A DNA stretch of 64,000 nucleotides from NCBI RefSeq assembly GCF_046630445.1, contig NC_092338.1, forward strand, positions 336,931,001 to 336,995,000, given 5' to 3'. A program made the translations under genes and the position numbers. A model generated the notes under the pieces. The model was not told where the DNA came from and ran no database searches. It saw nothing but the letters and a program-made list of their open reading frames with translations. Within the stretch, counting starts at the first letter, position 1; the number at the start of each line of letters is the position of its first letter. The DNA comes from Rutidosis leptorrhynchoides. Its lineage: Eukaryota; Streptophyta; Magnoliopsida; Asterales; Asteraceae. Of the stretch, positions 12,109-25,369 are shown piece by piece.

Positions 12109-12507
12109 TGATGATGTGCGTAGCCCATCATGTTTTCTCATTAGACTTGCACTTGGGCTTGAGCTAAGAAAAGCCCACAAGTCTCCTAAAAACCCTAAAT
12201 CCCCTCTATAAATAGAGGGGTCATCACCACTTTCCATCCATCTCATCTTTCTCTCTCTATCTTCTCTCCACTAACTCTCTCAAGGGTTTTTGCCTCCTAG
12301 GCTTTTTTCCCTCACGGCCGGTTCACCCAATCTAACCGTACAACCTACCTGATTCAACCGAACGGCCCCCAACCATCGACCAACCTCTCGAGATCATCAT
12401 CTCGATTCGGGTTATTACAGTATCCGGACCGGAGTGTTGATGTCATTGAACCCCAAAAACCCCTCCTCTTAATGTACTCAAGTATATCTCCGAATTATGC
12501 TTGAACA
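12109..12507 (+). repeat. 5' LTR of the LARD
   Basis: 399 bp, TGATGATGTGCG...GCTTGAACA, with TATAAATAGAGGGG near 12206 as TATA box. Differs from the 3' LTR by substitutions and an 8-base CT-rich indel. Confidence 0.9.
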
Positions 12508-12508
12508 A

Positions 12509-12528
12509 TTGGTGCCATCCGTGGGACC
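12509..12528 (+). promoter_or_regulatory. primer-binding site of the LARD
   Basis: TTGGTGCCATCCGTGGGACC lies one base after the 5' LTR, beginning with the TGG that pairs with a tRNA CCA end. I do not assign the tRNA species. Confidence 0.7.
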
Positions 12529-14002
12529 GATGTGACAGCTCATGCATCTAGTAGCTGATTCAGTTCGGTCTTACACTAATATGCTCCGTGCAACGGCTCC
12601 GCGCCACCACATTATCTGTCATTTTCTAGCACTACAACAAATAAGCTGATTCTCTACGCTAATTTCTTCACGCATATGGCAAGTGTGTGCTATTTTTTTA
12701 ACTTTGTTTACTCCTATAAATGTAATGATTTATTATCATGATTTTAAATGTCTAGTAATAAATTTTCACACATATAAGTGAGTAAAAATAATTACACAAT
12801 TATGATCGTGCAGAATCTATTCACTTTGTACACACCTATAAACTTGGTAATATTATATACGATTTTATATGAATAAAGTACCACATCTTTCTATACATAA
12901 GTGTCCGACCATTTAAAAGTGTGAGAAAATTGAAGCAAAGTACACATACAAAAGCTTGAGGTTTTGTACGATATTAAATTATTAATCTTTATTTTACATA
13001 AGAATATATCCCCAAAATTGTTACTCCGTATAACTCTCATTTATCCCCAAATCAAGTTAAAAGAATGTATCCCCAAATTATTGCAACTTTCATTTTTAGG
13101 TCATATCTTGACCAATTCAAAACACAAAAATTACTCATCAAAGATTCCCTCTTCTCAAATCTGACCTATTGAAGATCATATATGCTGGGCGTAAGCAAGC
13201 GACGTAAGTATCTTCCCCGATACAAATGACGTAAGTATTTCAGTTCAATTGAATTATTTATTGACCTTTAATTATCAATTCCATTGTGTAAATCATTCTA
13301 AGGACTGTATGTAAGTAAATAATTCTCCAGTGCTTGGTTTTGCATCCATTATTGTTTTAGGGATTTCTTATATGTAAATTAAGTTTTGTGGAGAGAAATG
13401 GGAATAATTTTGCTGTACATGGGTTTAACTCTTTGTAGAAATGCTTCAAGCTGCTGTTAAAATGGGTTTAACTATTTGTAGAAATGGGTTTAATGATGGT
13501 GATTTCTTATACTGTGTTTAAATTATGATTTCTCATTTGATGATATTCATACAGTAATGTTAGCAATGCAATGATATTCAAGGATTCCAGATAAGGAATT
13601 TTGTATACTGTTTTTTTTTCTTGGCAAAAATAACAAGAACATTTTATAGAAAACATTTCTGAAAAGAAAACGAATTTTGTATACTGCATTATTGATATCA
13701 TTCTTTATACAACTTTTTGATTATATAGGTGTTGTATCTTATGTGTCAGATAGTAATGTAAGTTTCCATTCATTTCGGGATTCATGATACGATAAATGTG
13801 ATAGAGACTTTAGCTAGTATCTCTTAATATACATAGAGTGTCTCTTAATATGCACATGTTTTCATATCTATTTCTAAAATGCTTTATTACTTGTTGTTCC
13901 ATATTGTTCAAATGACAGGGATGACAAAATATTTGTTGACATTTGATGCATTTGGCTTTAAAAAGATAACAATTGATGTGATCGTTGATTTATAATCTTA
14001 GA

Positions 14003-16636
14003 ATGGATAAAACATGGATTAATGCTCAAAGAACAAGCAAAGCTTTTATAGACGGAGTCAAATCCTTTATTGATTTTGCCCGTGTTGGAGCTATAAGAGG
14101 GTGGATTGCATGTCCGTGCCTTAGATGTTGTAATGATAAGTGGTTCAGTTTGGATAATGTACAAGTGCATATACTGAATTATGGTTTTTTACCGGGTTAC
14201 ACAACATGGATGTTTCACGGAGAGGATTATACACATTCATCACAATCTCGGTCTACTTCTGTACAAGAAAATTTTTGCGTTGAAGATGACATAAGAGGCC
14301 TAGTTCGAGATACTATAGGTGTTAATGACCCAAACTCTCAAGAATGCAATGATACTAACTCAAACTCACAAGAATGCGATGATAATGACCCAAACTCACA
14401 AGAATGCGATGATGGTCACCCAAACTCACAACAATGCGATGATAATGTTAAGAACATTCGATATAAAAAGTTATTAGAGGAATGTGATAAAGAATTATAT
14501 CCAGGATGCAAATATTCTAATTTATCGTTCACTCTACATTTATATCACATCAAGTGTTTAGGTGGTATATCTAATAAGTGTTTTGAGATGTTTCTAGAGC
14601 TTCTAAGGGATGCTTTTCCTCACTTAACATCACTACCATCATCTGTTAACGAAGCTAAGAAATTGACTAATGAGTTGGGACTTGGTTATCAAAAAATACA
14701 TGCATGTCCTAATGATTGTATACTTTATTGGCGTGAGACGGAATCTCAACAATCATGTCATATATGTGGTGCTTCTAGATATGAAAATGATTTGGGAAAT
14801 GAACAGGGCCAAGTTCTAAATCGCGAAAGTCAAATAAGCCTGCAAAAGTCTTGCGTTACTTTCCTTTAATTCCAAGGTTGAAAAGAATATATATGTGCGA
14901 AAAAACAGCAAAGGAAATGAGGTGGCACGATACGGGTCTTACGAATGATGGGAAGTTAAGGCACCCGGCAGATGGTCTTGCTTGGAAGGCATTTAATGTT
15001 TGGTATCCAGAGTTTGCCTCCGACCCTTGCTAGTGATGGATTTAATCCTTTTCGTACGATGAATTCATCATATAGAACATGGCCAGTGCTGTTAATTCCT
15101 TACAATTTACCACCCTGGTTATGTATGAAACAACAGTCTTTTATTCTTTCAGCTATTATTCTAGGGGCGAAAGGCCCTGGAAATGATATAGATGTCTATT
15201 TACAACCTTTGATTGAAGAGCTTAAATTGTTATGGGAGGGTGTGGATGCCTACGATGCTTTTTCTAAACAACGATTTAAGTTGAAAGATGCACTTATGTG
15301 GACCGTGAATGATTTTCCTGCTTATGGAAACTTATCAGGTTGGAGCGTGAAGGGTCGTGTGGCATGCCCGGTTTGTGCAGATTTCACTCGTTCGATTTGG
15401 TTAAACCATAGCAGAAGATTTTGGGACATCGTAGATGGCTTGAGAGAAATCACAATTATCAATTTGAAAAAGACCGATTTGATAATACTATCGAGGAAGA
15501 AGGTCCTCCAACCATGTCGACGGGATCTGATATACTAAAGCGATTAGGAGGTACACATTTTAAGTATGCAAAGTCAAATAAATCCTCTAAGAAGAGGCCA
15601 CGTGAGGATGTAGGTTCTTCAACACATATGGATGAACCTGTGCTATTTGGGGATATAGATGATTTTTTGGAAGAAAGTATTAAGGACGAGCAACAATTTT
15701 GGAAAAAAAGAGCATCTTTTTTAATTTTCCATATTGGGAATACAATTTACTTAGACATAATCTAGACGTAATGCATATCGAAAAGAATGTATGTGATAAT
15801 CTACTTGGAACTGTAATGAACTTGGAAGGGAAGACAAAAGATAATGAAAACGCTCGCAGAGATCTCAAGGAAATGGAAATAAGGGGTGACCTCCACCTTA
15901 AAGAGCGTCCTAACATGAAATCATACTTCCCCCCAGCATGCTATACTATGTCTAATGCCGACAAAACTAGCTTTTTACAATTGCTGAAAGATCTTAAAGT
16001 TCCCGATGGGTATGCTTCCAATATTTCAAGGGGTGTAAGCTTGAAAGATCGAAAGATTTTCAACCTTAAAATTCACGATGGGCACATTTTAATGCAAGAT
16101 ATATTGCCGATTGCTTTAAGGGCTTCAATGACTTCAAGAGCACAATCTCGAGTAGTTAAAGTTGTTTCTGATTTTTGCTCATTTTTAAGGGGTTGTGTGT
16201 TAAAGTTCTTGATGTTAATGAATTAGAAAAGTTAGAATATCAAGTCGTGCAAACATTATGTGAGTTAGAGCAGATCTTTCCTCCTACCTTCTTCACAATT
16301 ATGGTCCATCTAACAGTCCACTTGATATCAGAGGCGAAACTTGGTGGACCTGTTCAATATAGATGGATGTATCCAGTTGAACGGTACTAATTCTCACTCT
16401 AAAAGAATATTTGTATAATATTTTTAATTTATAATAATTACTTTCTTTGTTATATATTACACTGAAAGGTATTTGAGGCAATTGAAGTCATATGTTGGCA
16501 ATAAGGCTCATCCAGAGGGCTCAATTGCAGAAGGATATATTAAAGAAGAGTACCTTACGTTTTGTTCAAGATACTTTGAAGGTGTTAGAACTCTATTTAA
16601 TCGTCCTCCTAGAAATGATGAGACTGTTCGAAACAA

Positions 16637-16718
<82 letters not shown>

Positions 16719-17200
16719 TTAATTCAGGTGGTCGTCAGTTAGGAAAGGTTAAAATTGTTGAGTTAGATGATAAGTCATTAGCTCAAGCACATCATTATGT
16801 TTTATTAAACCATTCCAAGATTCAACAATTGTATGAGTAAGTATATTTTTAGCTCATTGTTATTTATGTTCTAGATAATGCAACATATATATAAGTACAA
16901 GATCATATTCATTTTGTGTAGTCATTTTGTGGATGAACAACAAGCTCTTAGGAATGAAAGAATGGACACGGGGACAATAGAGAAATTAGTCGTTGATAAG
17001 TTTTCATGGTGGCTTCATGAACAGGTCACTACTGAAGTTCTATTATTTTTTTTTCCTTCCCTTTTTCTTCTTTGTATTTAAACTAACTTCTATGTTAAAT
17101 AATGGTAGGTTCATATCTTAGAGAAAAACAAATGTGATGAAGAAGTATTGTCACTTCCTATAGCCCAAACATTTATGTCAAATTGTATAAAGGTTTCATA
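14003..17200 (+). pseudogene. TNP2-like CACTA transposase, frameshifted
   Basis: The N-terminus (MDKTWINAQRTS...GVKSFIDFA...CPCLRC...HGE) matches the transposase-associated domain that opens plant CACTA transposases. An acidic repeat follows (four units of DPNSQECDD type, about 14327-14445), then the Transposase_21 region with CHICG, RYFPLIPRLKR, RMNSSYRTWPV-like and HNLDVMHIEKNVCDN (15757-15800), and the PVQYRWMYPVERYL block of the DUF4218 region split by an intron near 16388-16468. Frame changes lie near 14845, 15030 (with loss of several residues), 15420, 15715 and 16185. The C-terminal exons are short and end near 17200. An AT microsatellite interrupts exon or intron at 16641. It is clearly non-functional. 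Confidence 0.85.
16641..16716. repeat. (AT)n microsatellite
   Basis: About 38 uninterrupted AT units inside the CACTA transposase region. Confidence 0.95.
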
Positions 17201-18060
17201 ACAAACGGTTTTAGATCCTTACAAAGGTTTCACTATAGTGAATGCTATTCAGGACTCACAAGCGCATGTTTTGCGTCAAACAGGTTAGCGCGCAAACAGG
17301 TCAGATAATTCTTATAATATCTGTTTCGAATTTAATATAAAAGGAAAAGAAAGGTGGTTTTCATTGTGGGTGGAATAGCACGTTGGTTTCCAAAAAGCTA
17401 AAAGGAGTACTTTTTTATCATGTAACACCAACAATTAAAAGGAAATAAAAAACTGACACCAACACTGAAAAAGTGTACCTTTTTTGTCTTGTTTTATAAC
17501 GGATAAAACAAAATAAAAGTCTGTGGCCAACAAAAAACATGTAAAAACAATCCTTTGTCGCCTGTTTCTCTCTATTCGTACAACTGTTCACACTGGTACA
17601 TATTGCATGCATACATTATTACATATAAATTATATATACTGCATATTATAACCTACAAAGCTTGTCTCCCTTCTTTGGGAGCGCACGAAAGGTTACACCA
17701 AATATGGTCCGCACTCGATGGTTAGTGCATCGGAGCTTCATGCTCGATGGATGGCACTCTATACCTTGCGTTCGATGCTTAGCGTTCATCCCACAGAGTG
17801 TGCGCTGAATGGTTAGCGACTCGAAACTTCACGCTCGCTTGTTGCCAATGCTTCACGATTGACGCTCTCAATGTTTCGCGCTCTATACTTTGCTCTCAAT
17901 GCTTGCGCCATGTTGGTTCACAACGTTAGTCCGCACCGCATCAGATTGTTCGTGCTAATTCGCACCATTGCATGTTGATAGCGCATAAGGTTACTTAAAC
18001 ACGTGAAAGTTGGCGCATGAATACTAGTTCAAGAAGATATGTTGGCACATGAAATATAGG
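17201..18060 (+). other. LARD interior, no gene
   Basis: Non-coding; from 17690 rich in short repeats around TTCACGCTCG and GCGC words. Ends at the solo LTR insertion. Confidence 0.5.
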
Positions 18061-18540
18061 TGTAACATCCCAAACCAATACGCGACAAAAACCATTGTAA
18101 ATTTTAGCTAAAAAAAAAAATTTTTGCTGGCAGACTGTTTGCGCGCCGCGCGCCCCGGCTTGCGCGCCGCGCAAAAGCTGGCTGTTGCCGGTTGCCTTTA
18201 ATGCGAAAAAGATGAGCGACTTCCCGACACATTTAGCCAAAACGCTTTTAACCGTACATTAATATATGTAAAACTAGCACATAACTAAGGTTTAAACGAG
18301 TTTTACAAAGTGGGGCCCACACGTGCCCAAAACGCCGCTAAGTGTAAAAATACAAATTTAATACAAATTAGAGTTTCGACCACAAAAAGTTTAATTGCCA
18401 AACGACACAACGAGCATGGTGTTTGGGGTTAAACTACCCAAGTCTCGGTCAAACTCCAAGCCAAAGCCAAAAGCGCTTCCTAATCATCAAAGCGGGAAAC
18501 TTAATCCAAGGTAATGCCCTTACCCTTATCCACACACGAA

Positions 18541-18552
18541 CCTATAAAAAGG
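18541..18552 (+). promoter_or_regulatory. LTR TATA box
   Basis: CCTATAAAAAGGTAAACAAC; the same block with the following GAGAGGGTAAGC is conserved at about 46875 in the related LTR. Confidence 0.6.
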
Positions 18553-18879
18553 TAAACAACGAGAGGGTAAGCAAAGCTTAGTGAGCAAAATAATTATACA
18601 TATGCATATATAATCTACCTACTTGCATCACTTACACAACATCATACTCGGTTTAACATTTCGACAATCATACAACAATATTGTGCATATACCATAAACC
18701 GCAAATCCACGAGTAGCTAATAATACAATAGCATACGATTCATAATTAAATACATTCAATACATAATTCACGCAACCTTGGTTAACCAATTCGAACAAGG
18801 GAAACGGTACTTACAAGACCGTTGGAGTTCATAACATCCACTAGTGTTACTTACACACCGCGTAATCACTAATCCCCCG

Positions 18880-19190
18880 GGTGATGTCTTGAACACCGCG
18901 ACTAACTCACCCTTACGACAATGTGGCGTCTTAAACACCGCGACGAATCCACACTTCATTCAATACAATGAGTGGTGTCTTAAACACCGCGACAATTCCA
19001 CTCCCATGACAATGTGGTGTCTTAAACACCGCGACAATACCACATGTCAATTAAACAATGAGTAGTGTCTTAAACACCGCGACAATACCACTCTTCAAAC
19101 ATACTATGAGTAGTGTCTTAAACACCGCGACAATACTACTCGTTACCTAGAATGTGGTGTCTTAAACACCGCGACAATTCCACATTCGTA
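18880..19190 (+). repeat. palindromic minisatellite, about seven units
   Basis: Units of roughly 40-55 bp each contain GGTGTCTTAAACACC(GCGACAA), where GGTGT and ACACC are reverse complements around CTTAA. Confidence 0.85.
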
Positions 19191-20524
19191 CACACAAATA
19201 AATACATTATATACGTACACGCATAATTATTCCACTCACCTTAGCGCCAAGATGATGATTATGCACTTCCGATCTTCAAAGCAATCGTACCTAATACATA
19301 AGTACACATTCAATTACGCAACTAGTGGAATTAACCACAATACTTACACTTGAGCATTTAATGACCCAATATGCATTAAATAGCTCGACTATACCAAAAT
19401 CGCCCATAAATGGCCAAGACTCAACTAACATCAATAAAGCTAGTGAATTAAAGTCTATTAACTTCAACTAGCATAAACTTAGGGTATTTCATGCCCATTT
19501 CACCCCATTAGGTCAACCTTGACTCATTTGACCCATTTTCAAGTGTTTCATCATTTATAAGAGTGCTAATGACTAGCAACTCGATTCAACACTTACAAAA
19601 CCTCAAACACATGAATAAACCCTAGGTTAACACCCTTTGGGTCATCTTTCACCAATTTAACCCAACTAGGTCAACATTAATCATCTTGACCCATTTTAAC
19701 ACTTAACCCTAAAATCGGGTCATCTTTCGCCAAAAACCCTAACATTAACCAAGTTAGGTCCTAAAACAACTTTTAACGCTAGGTTTGTGCATTAATCACA
19801 AGCATTACTATCCTAGGTCCATTTTGACCCATTTGACCAATTTAAAGTCAATACACCCATTTGGGTCATCCACACCCAATTAACACCCATTTACTTATAT
19901 AAATGTGTGCTAGTAATTAACTAACCTATTAGGGTTCATAAACATCAATTAGTACTATGAAACCCTAGGTTAGTTACCATTTAGTCTTCATGACACAATT
20001 TACCCAAGAACACCCCAAAATCACTAATAAATGGGTTTGATGTTCATCCTTTACTCCAAACCCTAACCCTTAAACAATTTACAACAAGGAATTAGGTTTA
20101 GAACTTACCGCCACAATCACCACGTAGCTAGTGACTAGATGAACAACTTTAGAACTCGCAATTCGACCCGAAATCGCCTCCTTCTTCCTTGATTCAAGCT
20201 TTCTCTCACTAAGTATCTCTCTCTCTCTCTAAAGTTTAGGTGGAAGGAGATAAGGTTGGTGGTAATGAAGCTATAACACTCCACAAACTGATCTTATGGC
20301 CTTTAGTTCGGATTCCATGTGATTTTACCAAAATGCCCATGCCATAAATTAAATAAAAAGAGGTGAGCTGTCAGCTCGATTTCGCGCGGCGCGCGAGTGG
20401 GTCGCGCGGCGCGCACCCGCCCAGATCAGCTTCTTTCCTCGTTTTAAATTATGTAACGAAACCCCACCATCCGAATCACTTATAATTACATGTTCACAAT
20501 AAAATACACGGGTCTTACAATAGG

Positions 20525-23500
20525 GCTGGATATTAAACGTATTGTTTCACGCAAATAATCCAAAGGTGTAGTTGCTCATAGTGATAAATTAAAGTGAGGC
20601 GCACAATTTATAGTTAAAATTAAGGATTTCAATAAAAGTCTTCAAGCGGATACAAGGTATGCGACACATTTCCGCTTATTGCGATGTACTGTGCGAACAA
20701 AGTTACTTAGCGTTATACAATCTATTACACGCACCACATTATCTTGAAGTCGTTTTGGGTCTTATTAGACGCGAATGGTTCCCGCACATACCATTCACTC
20801 CGCGCATGATCTGCGCGCATATACAATTACGATCGCACGCATACGATCTTCGCGCATGAAGATCTGGGCATAAAGGTGGCACGTTGCGCATGAAGGCGAC
20901 TCATGATGGTGGCACCCATTAAATATTTATGTTGCATATTTACCAAGTGACGACAGGAGAACAATCTGTTGTGCGTAAAGATGCCCTCAAACCGATGCGG
21001 TTAATGATTGAATGAAGGGGAGGAAACAATAAATGTAGCGCACGCAGGTTAGCACGCATTTAGGCTCATGCACGTTTGGTTCGCGCAGGTTTGGTTCGCG
21101 CGCACGTTTGGATCGTGCACGTTTGGTTCGCGCACGCCTGGTCCGCGCATGTTGGATAGGCGCATATACGAGCTTAGCACATGTATGGAGTTGGCACGTT
21201 AATAATAACGCCAAAACAGAATCAGGACCATCTTGTATACGTCCACCTTGTTCAACGGGATTTATACACACACCGTTTCTACCTACAATGAAAAAGTGAA
21301 CCGCCTCAGATTCGCATATGTAAGTTTTCGTTGTTACTTTCGCAATAGATATATGTGGATTTTCTTTATTGTTGCTTATGGTCTAAGATAGTTGAAAAGA
21401 AAGAAACGCACAATTCTTGCGTTATAAGATAAACCCGAGTAGGGATCACTAGCACATAATTTACAATTAACGTGATTTGCGCAAGATTTATTCCACGATC
21501 GTTGTCATAATTTGCGCAAGATTTATACCATAGTAGCTAAAAAAAAACCCAATGGAAATATAACGCGCATTTAAGTCGCATGCTCGTCTCTTTAGGGTAA
21601 CAAACGCGTTTGCACACACCCCCTTAGTACTATTGATATGGGGGATACCATAATGTGACAATAGAGATTTTAACGGATTAATTTCCCATGGTTACGAGGG
21701 TCTTACGTCAATAGTTAAGGTACACCCGACAAGAAGCACAACACTATGTTGTCCTTGCACGAGATTCTCTGAAAAAGGGGACCGCCTCTGCACGATGTCC
21801 TTTCCTCAGGACTACAGCTGGATTATTGCAGCATGCACACTTTTTCACGCTTACCGGTAGAATAGTACGATATTGTCCTTTCCGTCAGGGCTTACAGATG
21901 GAATGTTACGATGTTATCCTTTTCCTAATACCTAATTCGTCCACGAAATGTATCTCGTCCTTTAGTAAGGACGCCAACCTCAAAAGATCGAACGCTAATT
22001 TCAACCTAGTTAAAGAACGCAAGGAAATGACCGCGATACGCGAAGTCATTAACAAGCTTAGCCTAGTGCACCAACACAACACATCCGCTTAAGCGAATCA
22101 ACTCGGTGGACTCAAATGATGAAGATAGGAGTTTTATCTGCATACGGGGATTCACACCCCAAGGTTGACACCACTAGTTCGGAGACACACGTCACTTCTA
22201 CACTTTACAAGTGACACTCATCAATGTGCGGGTATGTATCCATCGCTATTTATCTGCTTATTTTTATTTGTCATGCTTCACAAGGTATGATTTATGAATG
22301 CTATTATGCAACGTGCGTATTTAATTAGCTTAAATCCATTTCTACTACAAAAATTAGCTTCTAAGGGAATGACGCGTTATTATTATTCTGAACGCCTTAG
22401 CGGTACTTTTACATGGTATATGCATATGATTTGTATGGTTTGCACATGATACAAATTCATATGAATGCACACCGCTTGAGACATTACTTGTTAAATCTGC
22501 ATGATTTTCATAAATTTAATTTGCCCGACATTGCTTATCACTTGGTGCCTTTGATCAATTTTGAAAATGGTTGCAATCACTTATTAATTAATTTGATAAG
22601 GGTCATCTGCGTGCTTTCTCGCGAATATTTGAACCAATTAGATGTAAAGCGTCATGACCGTAGCAACTACCTAGGCGAGTACAAGTTTGTGTGTTATGAA
22701 ATATTTCCATGCTTATCATTCCTACATGAATATCTTTGCTGTTGCTCGTAGTTTAATGAGTTTGCATGCGCTAAACTGCTTCTCCGTGATTATTGTGTAA
22801 ACTGCCTCTCTTTGGTATATCTTGCATTTCTCATATTTCATATACATCTGGCTACATCTATCATAAACGCTTAAATCCTCTGGCGCTCGTCCTCAGCAAT
22901 CTCGTCTGGTACAGTAACCAAGCCAGTTGAGTCGAGGACACTGGTAAACCGGTCCCCAAATGGGGAGACCCCTGCAAAGTTATCGAGGTCAGTAACACCA
23001 GAACTTACAAAATGGCATAGCTCAAGGGCAATCCAATTAAGCGGGCCTGACATGCTACCGCGCTTACGAAATGCTATATGTAACAGAGAAATTAGGAGAA
23101 TTGATCACTCACCTACTTTGTCTAGACTTACATGTAATTACTAAAAGAACGCGCCTTTGTAGGTTGACTGTGTGCTGCGTTATTGTAAAAAACGTTTTTA
23201 CGATTATATTAAAGCATTTTTCGGTTATGATTTCATGTACCTCTCGGAGCTGAATAGCTATTTGACTTAAACTACACGCGCACATTACAATACTGGCGCG
23301 TTCCTGCCTACTTAAGGGATGACTTTCTTTAGCTCCCACGAGGCAGAGGTTTGTTTGGCGACAGACTAGACTATTTTACCGGAGAGCGACGGTCATTGGG
23401 TTGACCTAGTTCCACCCGAGCAGACCTAGAGATCTGCAAGTCATGACTATAAACAGAGGCATTGGTCGCGCTTGACCCCAATCCTAAGTGTCGGCGCACT

Positions 23501-23828
23501 TAGAAGACTCTTTTACGCACACACGGGTGCACAATCAAAATGTATGCTGTGTGCACAACGGTATACACGGAGATTGGGCGCTGGCATGCCTTGAGTATAA
23601 TTACGATTAACATCAAATGTATTTAATCCAAACATATTAACGTGTTCATTAACGATCTTACACACTTGATCATTACAATTATTATACTTGGCAAACAAAG
23701 TCGTTCAACACGCAATAAGACTTGATATGAGAATTTTTGTTAATATGGTTAACATGTATAATGGCAAGGGGGCTTATAATTGTCATTCGCTGTACATTGT
23801 ATTAATGAAAATTTCTAAACAAATCAAA
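20525..23828 (+). other. LARD interior, GC-word rich, no clear gene
   Basis: Open frames here are short and unlike known proteins. A cluster of GTTTGGTTCGCGC-type words spans 21066-21150. A minus-strand open stretch at 22871-23053 (60 codons) has unusually protein-like composition and might be a captured gene fragment, but I cannot name it. Confidence 0.45.
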
Positions 23829-24365
23829 AGTCCATGGTCGCGCCTAGCCCATGGCATCTTTTACAAGTCCATGGTCGCGCTTAGCCCATGGCATCTTTCA
23901 CATACCATGGTCGCGCCTATCCCATGGCATCTTTCACAAGTCCATGGTCGCACCTAGTCCATGGCATCTTTTACAAGTTCATGGTCGCGCCTAGCCCATG
24001 GCATCTTTCACAAGTCCATGATAGCGCCTAGCCCATGACATCTTTTACAAGTTCATGGTCGCGCCTAGACCATGGCATCATTCACAAGTCCATGGTCGCG
24101 CCTAGCCCATGGCATCTTTTACAAGTCCATGGTCGCGCCTAGTCCATGGCATCTTTCACAAGTCCATGGTCTCGCCTAGCTCATGGCATCTTTTACAAGT
24201 CCATGGTCGCGCCTAGCCCATGGCATCTCTTACAAGTCCATGGTCGCGCCTAGCCCATGGCATCTTTTACAAGTCCATGGTTGTGCCTAGCCCATGGCAT
24301 CTTTCACAAGTCCATGGTCGCGCCTAGCCCATGGCATCTTTTATCAAGTTCATGGTCGCGCGCAT
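23829..24365 (+). repeat. minisatellite of about 37 bp, about 14 units
   Basis: Unit TCCATGGTCGCGCCTAGC followed by CCATGGCATCTTTTACAAG. Each unit holds two CCATGG palindromes flanking GTCGCGCC. Units vary by single substitutions. Confidence 0.95.
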
Positions 24366-24431
24366 CTCACGACATCCATTCTTTTACCATTCTTTCTTTT
24401 CTCCCCTTTTGATATTTATGAACTTTAGCTG

Positions 24432-24480
24432 AGTTCGACACCATGCGCAATGCTTGCGCATACTATCGAACTGGGGGGAT
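24432..24480 (+). promoter_or_regulatory. decoy hairpin plus purine tract
   Basis: AGTTCGA (24432) pairs with TCGAACT (24466), and the 3' arm runs directly into a GGGGGG tract followed by ATTGATGAT, resembling the real PPT-LTR junction at 25898. An inner hairpin ATGCGCAA/TTGCGCAT fills the loop. Confidence 0.55.
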
Positions 24481-24916
24481 TGATGATAGAGATGTTGGTC
24501 TTTTGCAAGATGACGACAGTGATGATATTTCGCGATCCGCATATTCGCGTATCTCGTGCATACACATCACGTATATGATTATTTTTGATCGCTCGCGAAG
24601 ACAAGACACATTGGCTAAACTTGATGACAAATACGATGACGTGCCATGAATATGGCGTGCCATGAGATGACTTGCGCAACAACTAGAGGACGTCGCCACA
24701 ATGCTGCACGAAGATGAAGACTACACGAAGACGAAGACTACACCATCACAAGACTTAGAGGGCCATCGTACATAAAAGGATCAACAAACAATAGATCACT
24801 AAATACAGAGACAAACGCGTCAACCCGCTGACCTTCTCTCTAGGTAACCTTGTTTGGTACAATAATAAGGCAAGCATAGTGTAGGAAACGGGAAGCTAGG
24901 GCCTAAACCGAAATCA

Positions 24917-25060
24917 GTAAACCCAGGTTCAAACGATTATTCTGAACCTGGGGACTTGGACATCAGCAAACCCAGGTTCGAACGATTATGCCGAACCTGG
25001 GGACTTGGACATCAGCAAACCCAGGTTCAAACAATTATGTTGAACCTGGGGACTTGACGA
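24917..25060 (+). repeat. three repeats of a hairpin plus purine tract
   Basis: A 49-bp unit in which CCCAGGTTC (24922, 24971, 25020) pairs with GAACCTGGG (24944, 24993, 25042), followed by GGACTTG. The third copy continues GACGATATGTATAGCTCATCA, which resembles the true LTR start. Confidence 0.8.
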
Positions 25061-25369
25061 TATGTATAGCTCATCAGACCAATTCTTGGGCATACAATGA
25101 TGCGCATATGCACGTACTTCGAGCATACACATTGCACGCGACACGCACAAGATTTCCACGATAACCAAAACACATCATATAGACTCAACGACGAACATGT
25201 TGCGCGCATCGCGCATTACAAGAGCCAAGTGATTGGTGAGTAAGTATATTGACAATAGCGCGTTAACAGTAAAGCGTTCGGTGCGCACTAAATAAGCGCA
25301 TGAATAGTTCCCCGAACTTCCAACCACGACGTCCCGAGATTACGAGATCATCACCATGAAGAGATTTTC

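Larger units (their letters stand above)
12630..17200 (+). mobile_element. truncated CACTA (En/Spm-type) transposon inside the LARD
   Basis: The left terminus CACTACAACAAATAAGC at 12630 is a classic CACTA end, followed by AT-rich subterminal DNA and a TNP2-like transposase from 14003. The complementary right terminus ending TTGTAGTG was not found between 17000 and 26000, so the right end is missing. The boundary near 17200 is inferred from where transposase similarity stops (AAAGGTTTC is repeated there at 17191 and 17221). Confidence 0.8.
18061..20519 (+). mobile_element. 2.46-kb solo LTR with perfect target duplication
   Basis: Starts TGTAACATCCC, ends GGGTCTTACA, and is flanked by identical 5-mers ATAGG (18056-18060 and 20520-20524). 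Internal landmarks are a GC-word pair at 18141-18172, TATA box CCTATAAAAAGG near 18541, a palindromic minisatellite (18880-19190) and a second GC-word pair at 20383-20414. A diverged relative lies at 46428. Most likely a Ty3/gypsy LTR left by recombination between the two LTRs of one copy. Confidence 0.9.

Noticed and set aside
16473..16742. Open frames running through (AT)n, also at 27642-27884, 29848-30036, 39900-40172 and 40216-40756
   Set aside because: Tyr-Ile, Leu or Ile homopolymer artefacts of microsatellites.
17201..17290. TCACTATAGTGA as the CACTA right end
   Set aside because: A 12-bp palindrome only; it lacks the TTATTTGTTGTAGTG complement of the left end.
21108..21299. Arg/Leu-rich ORF in the LARD
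   Set aside because: Translation of GTTTGGTTCGCGC word repeats.
22330..22350. CTACTACAAAAATTAGC as another CACTA end
   Set aside because: Starts with T rather than CACTA and has no partner or transposase nearby.
22413..22751. 112-codon ORF in the LARD
   Set aside because: No motif, biased composition, no similarity recognised; chance open frame is likely.
23829..24365. Regular repeats resembling a CRISPR array
   Set aside because: No unique spacers; units are contiguous 37-bp minisatellite copies in a plant retroelement.
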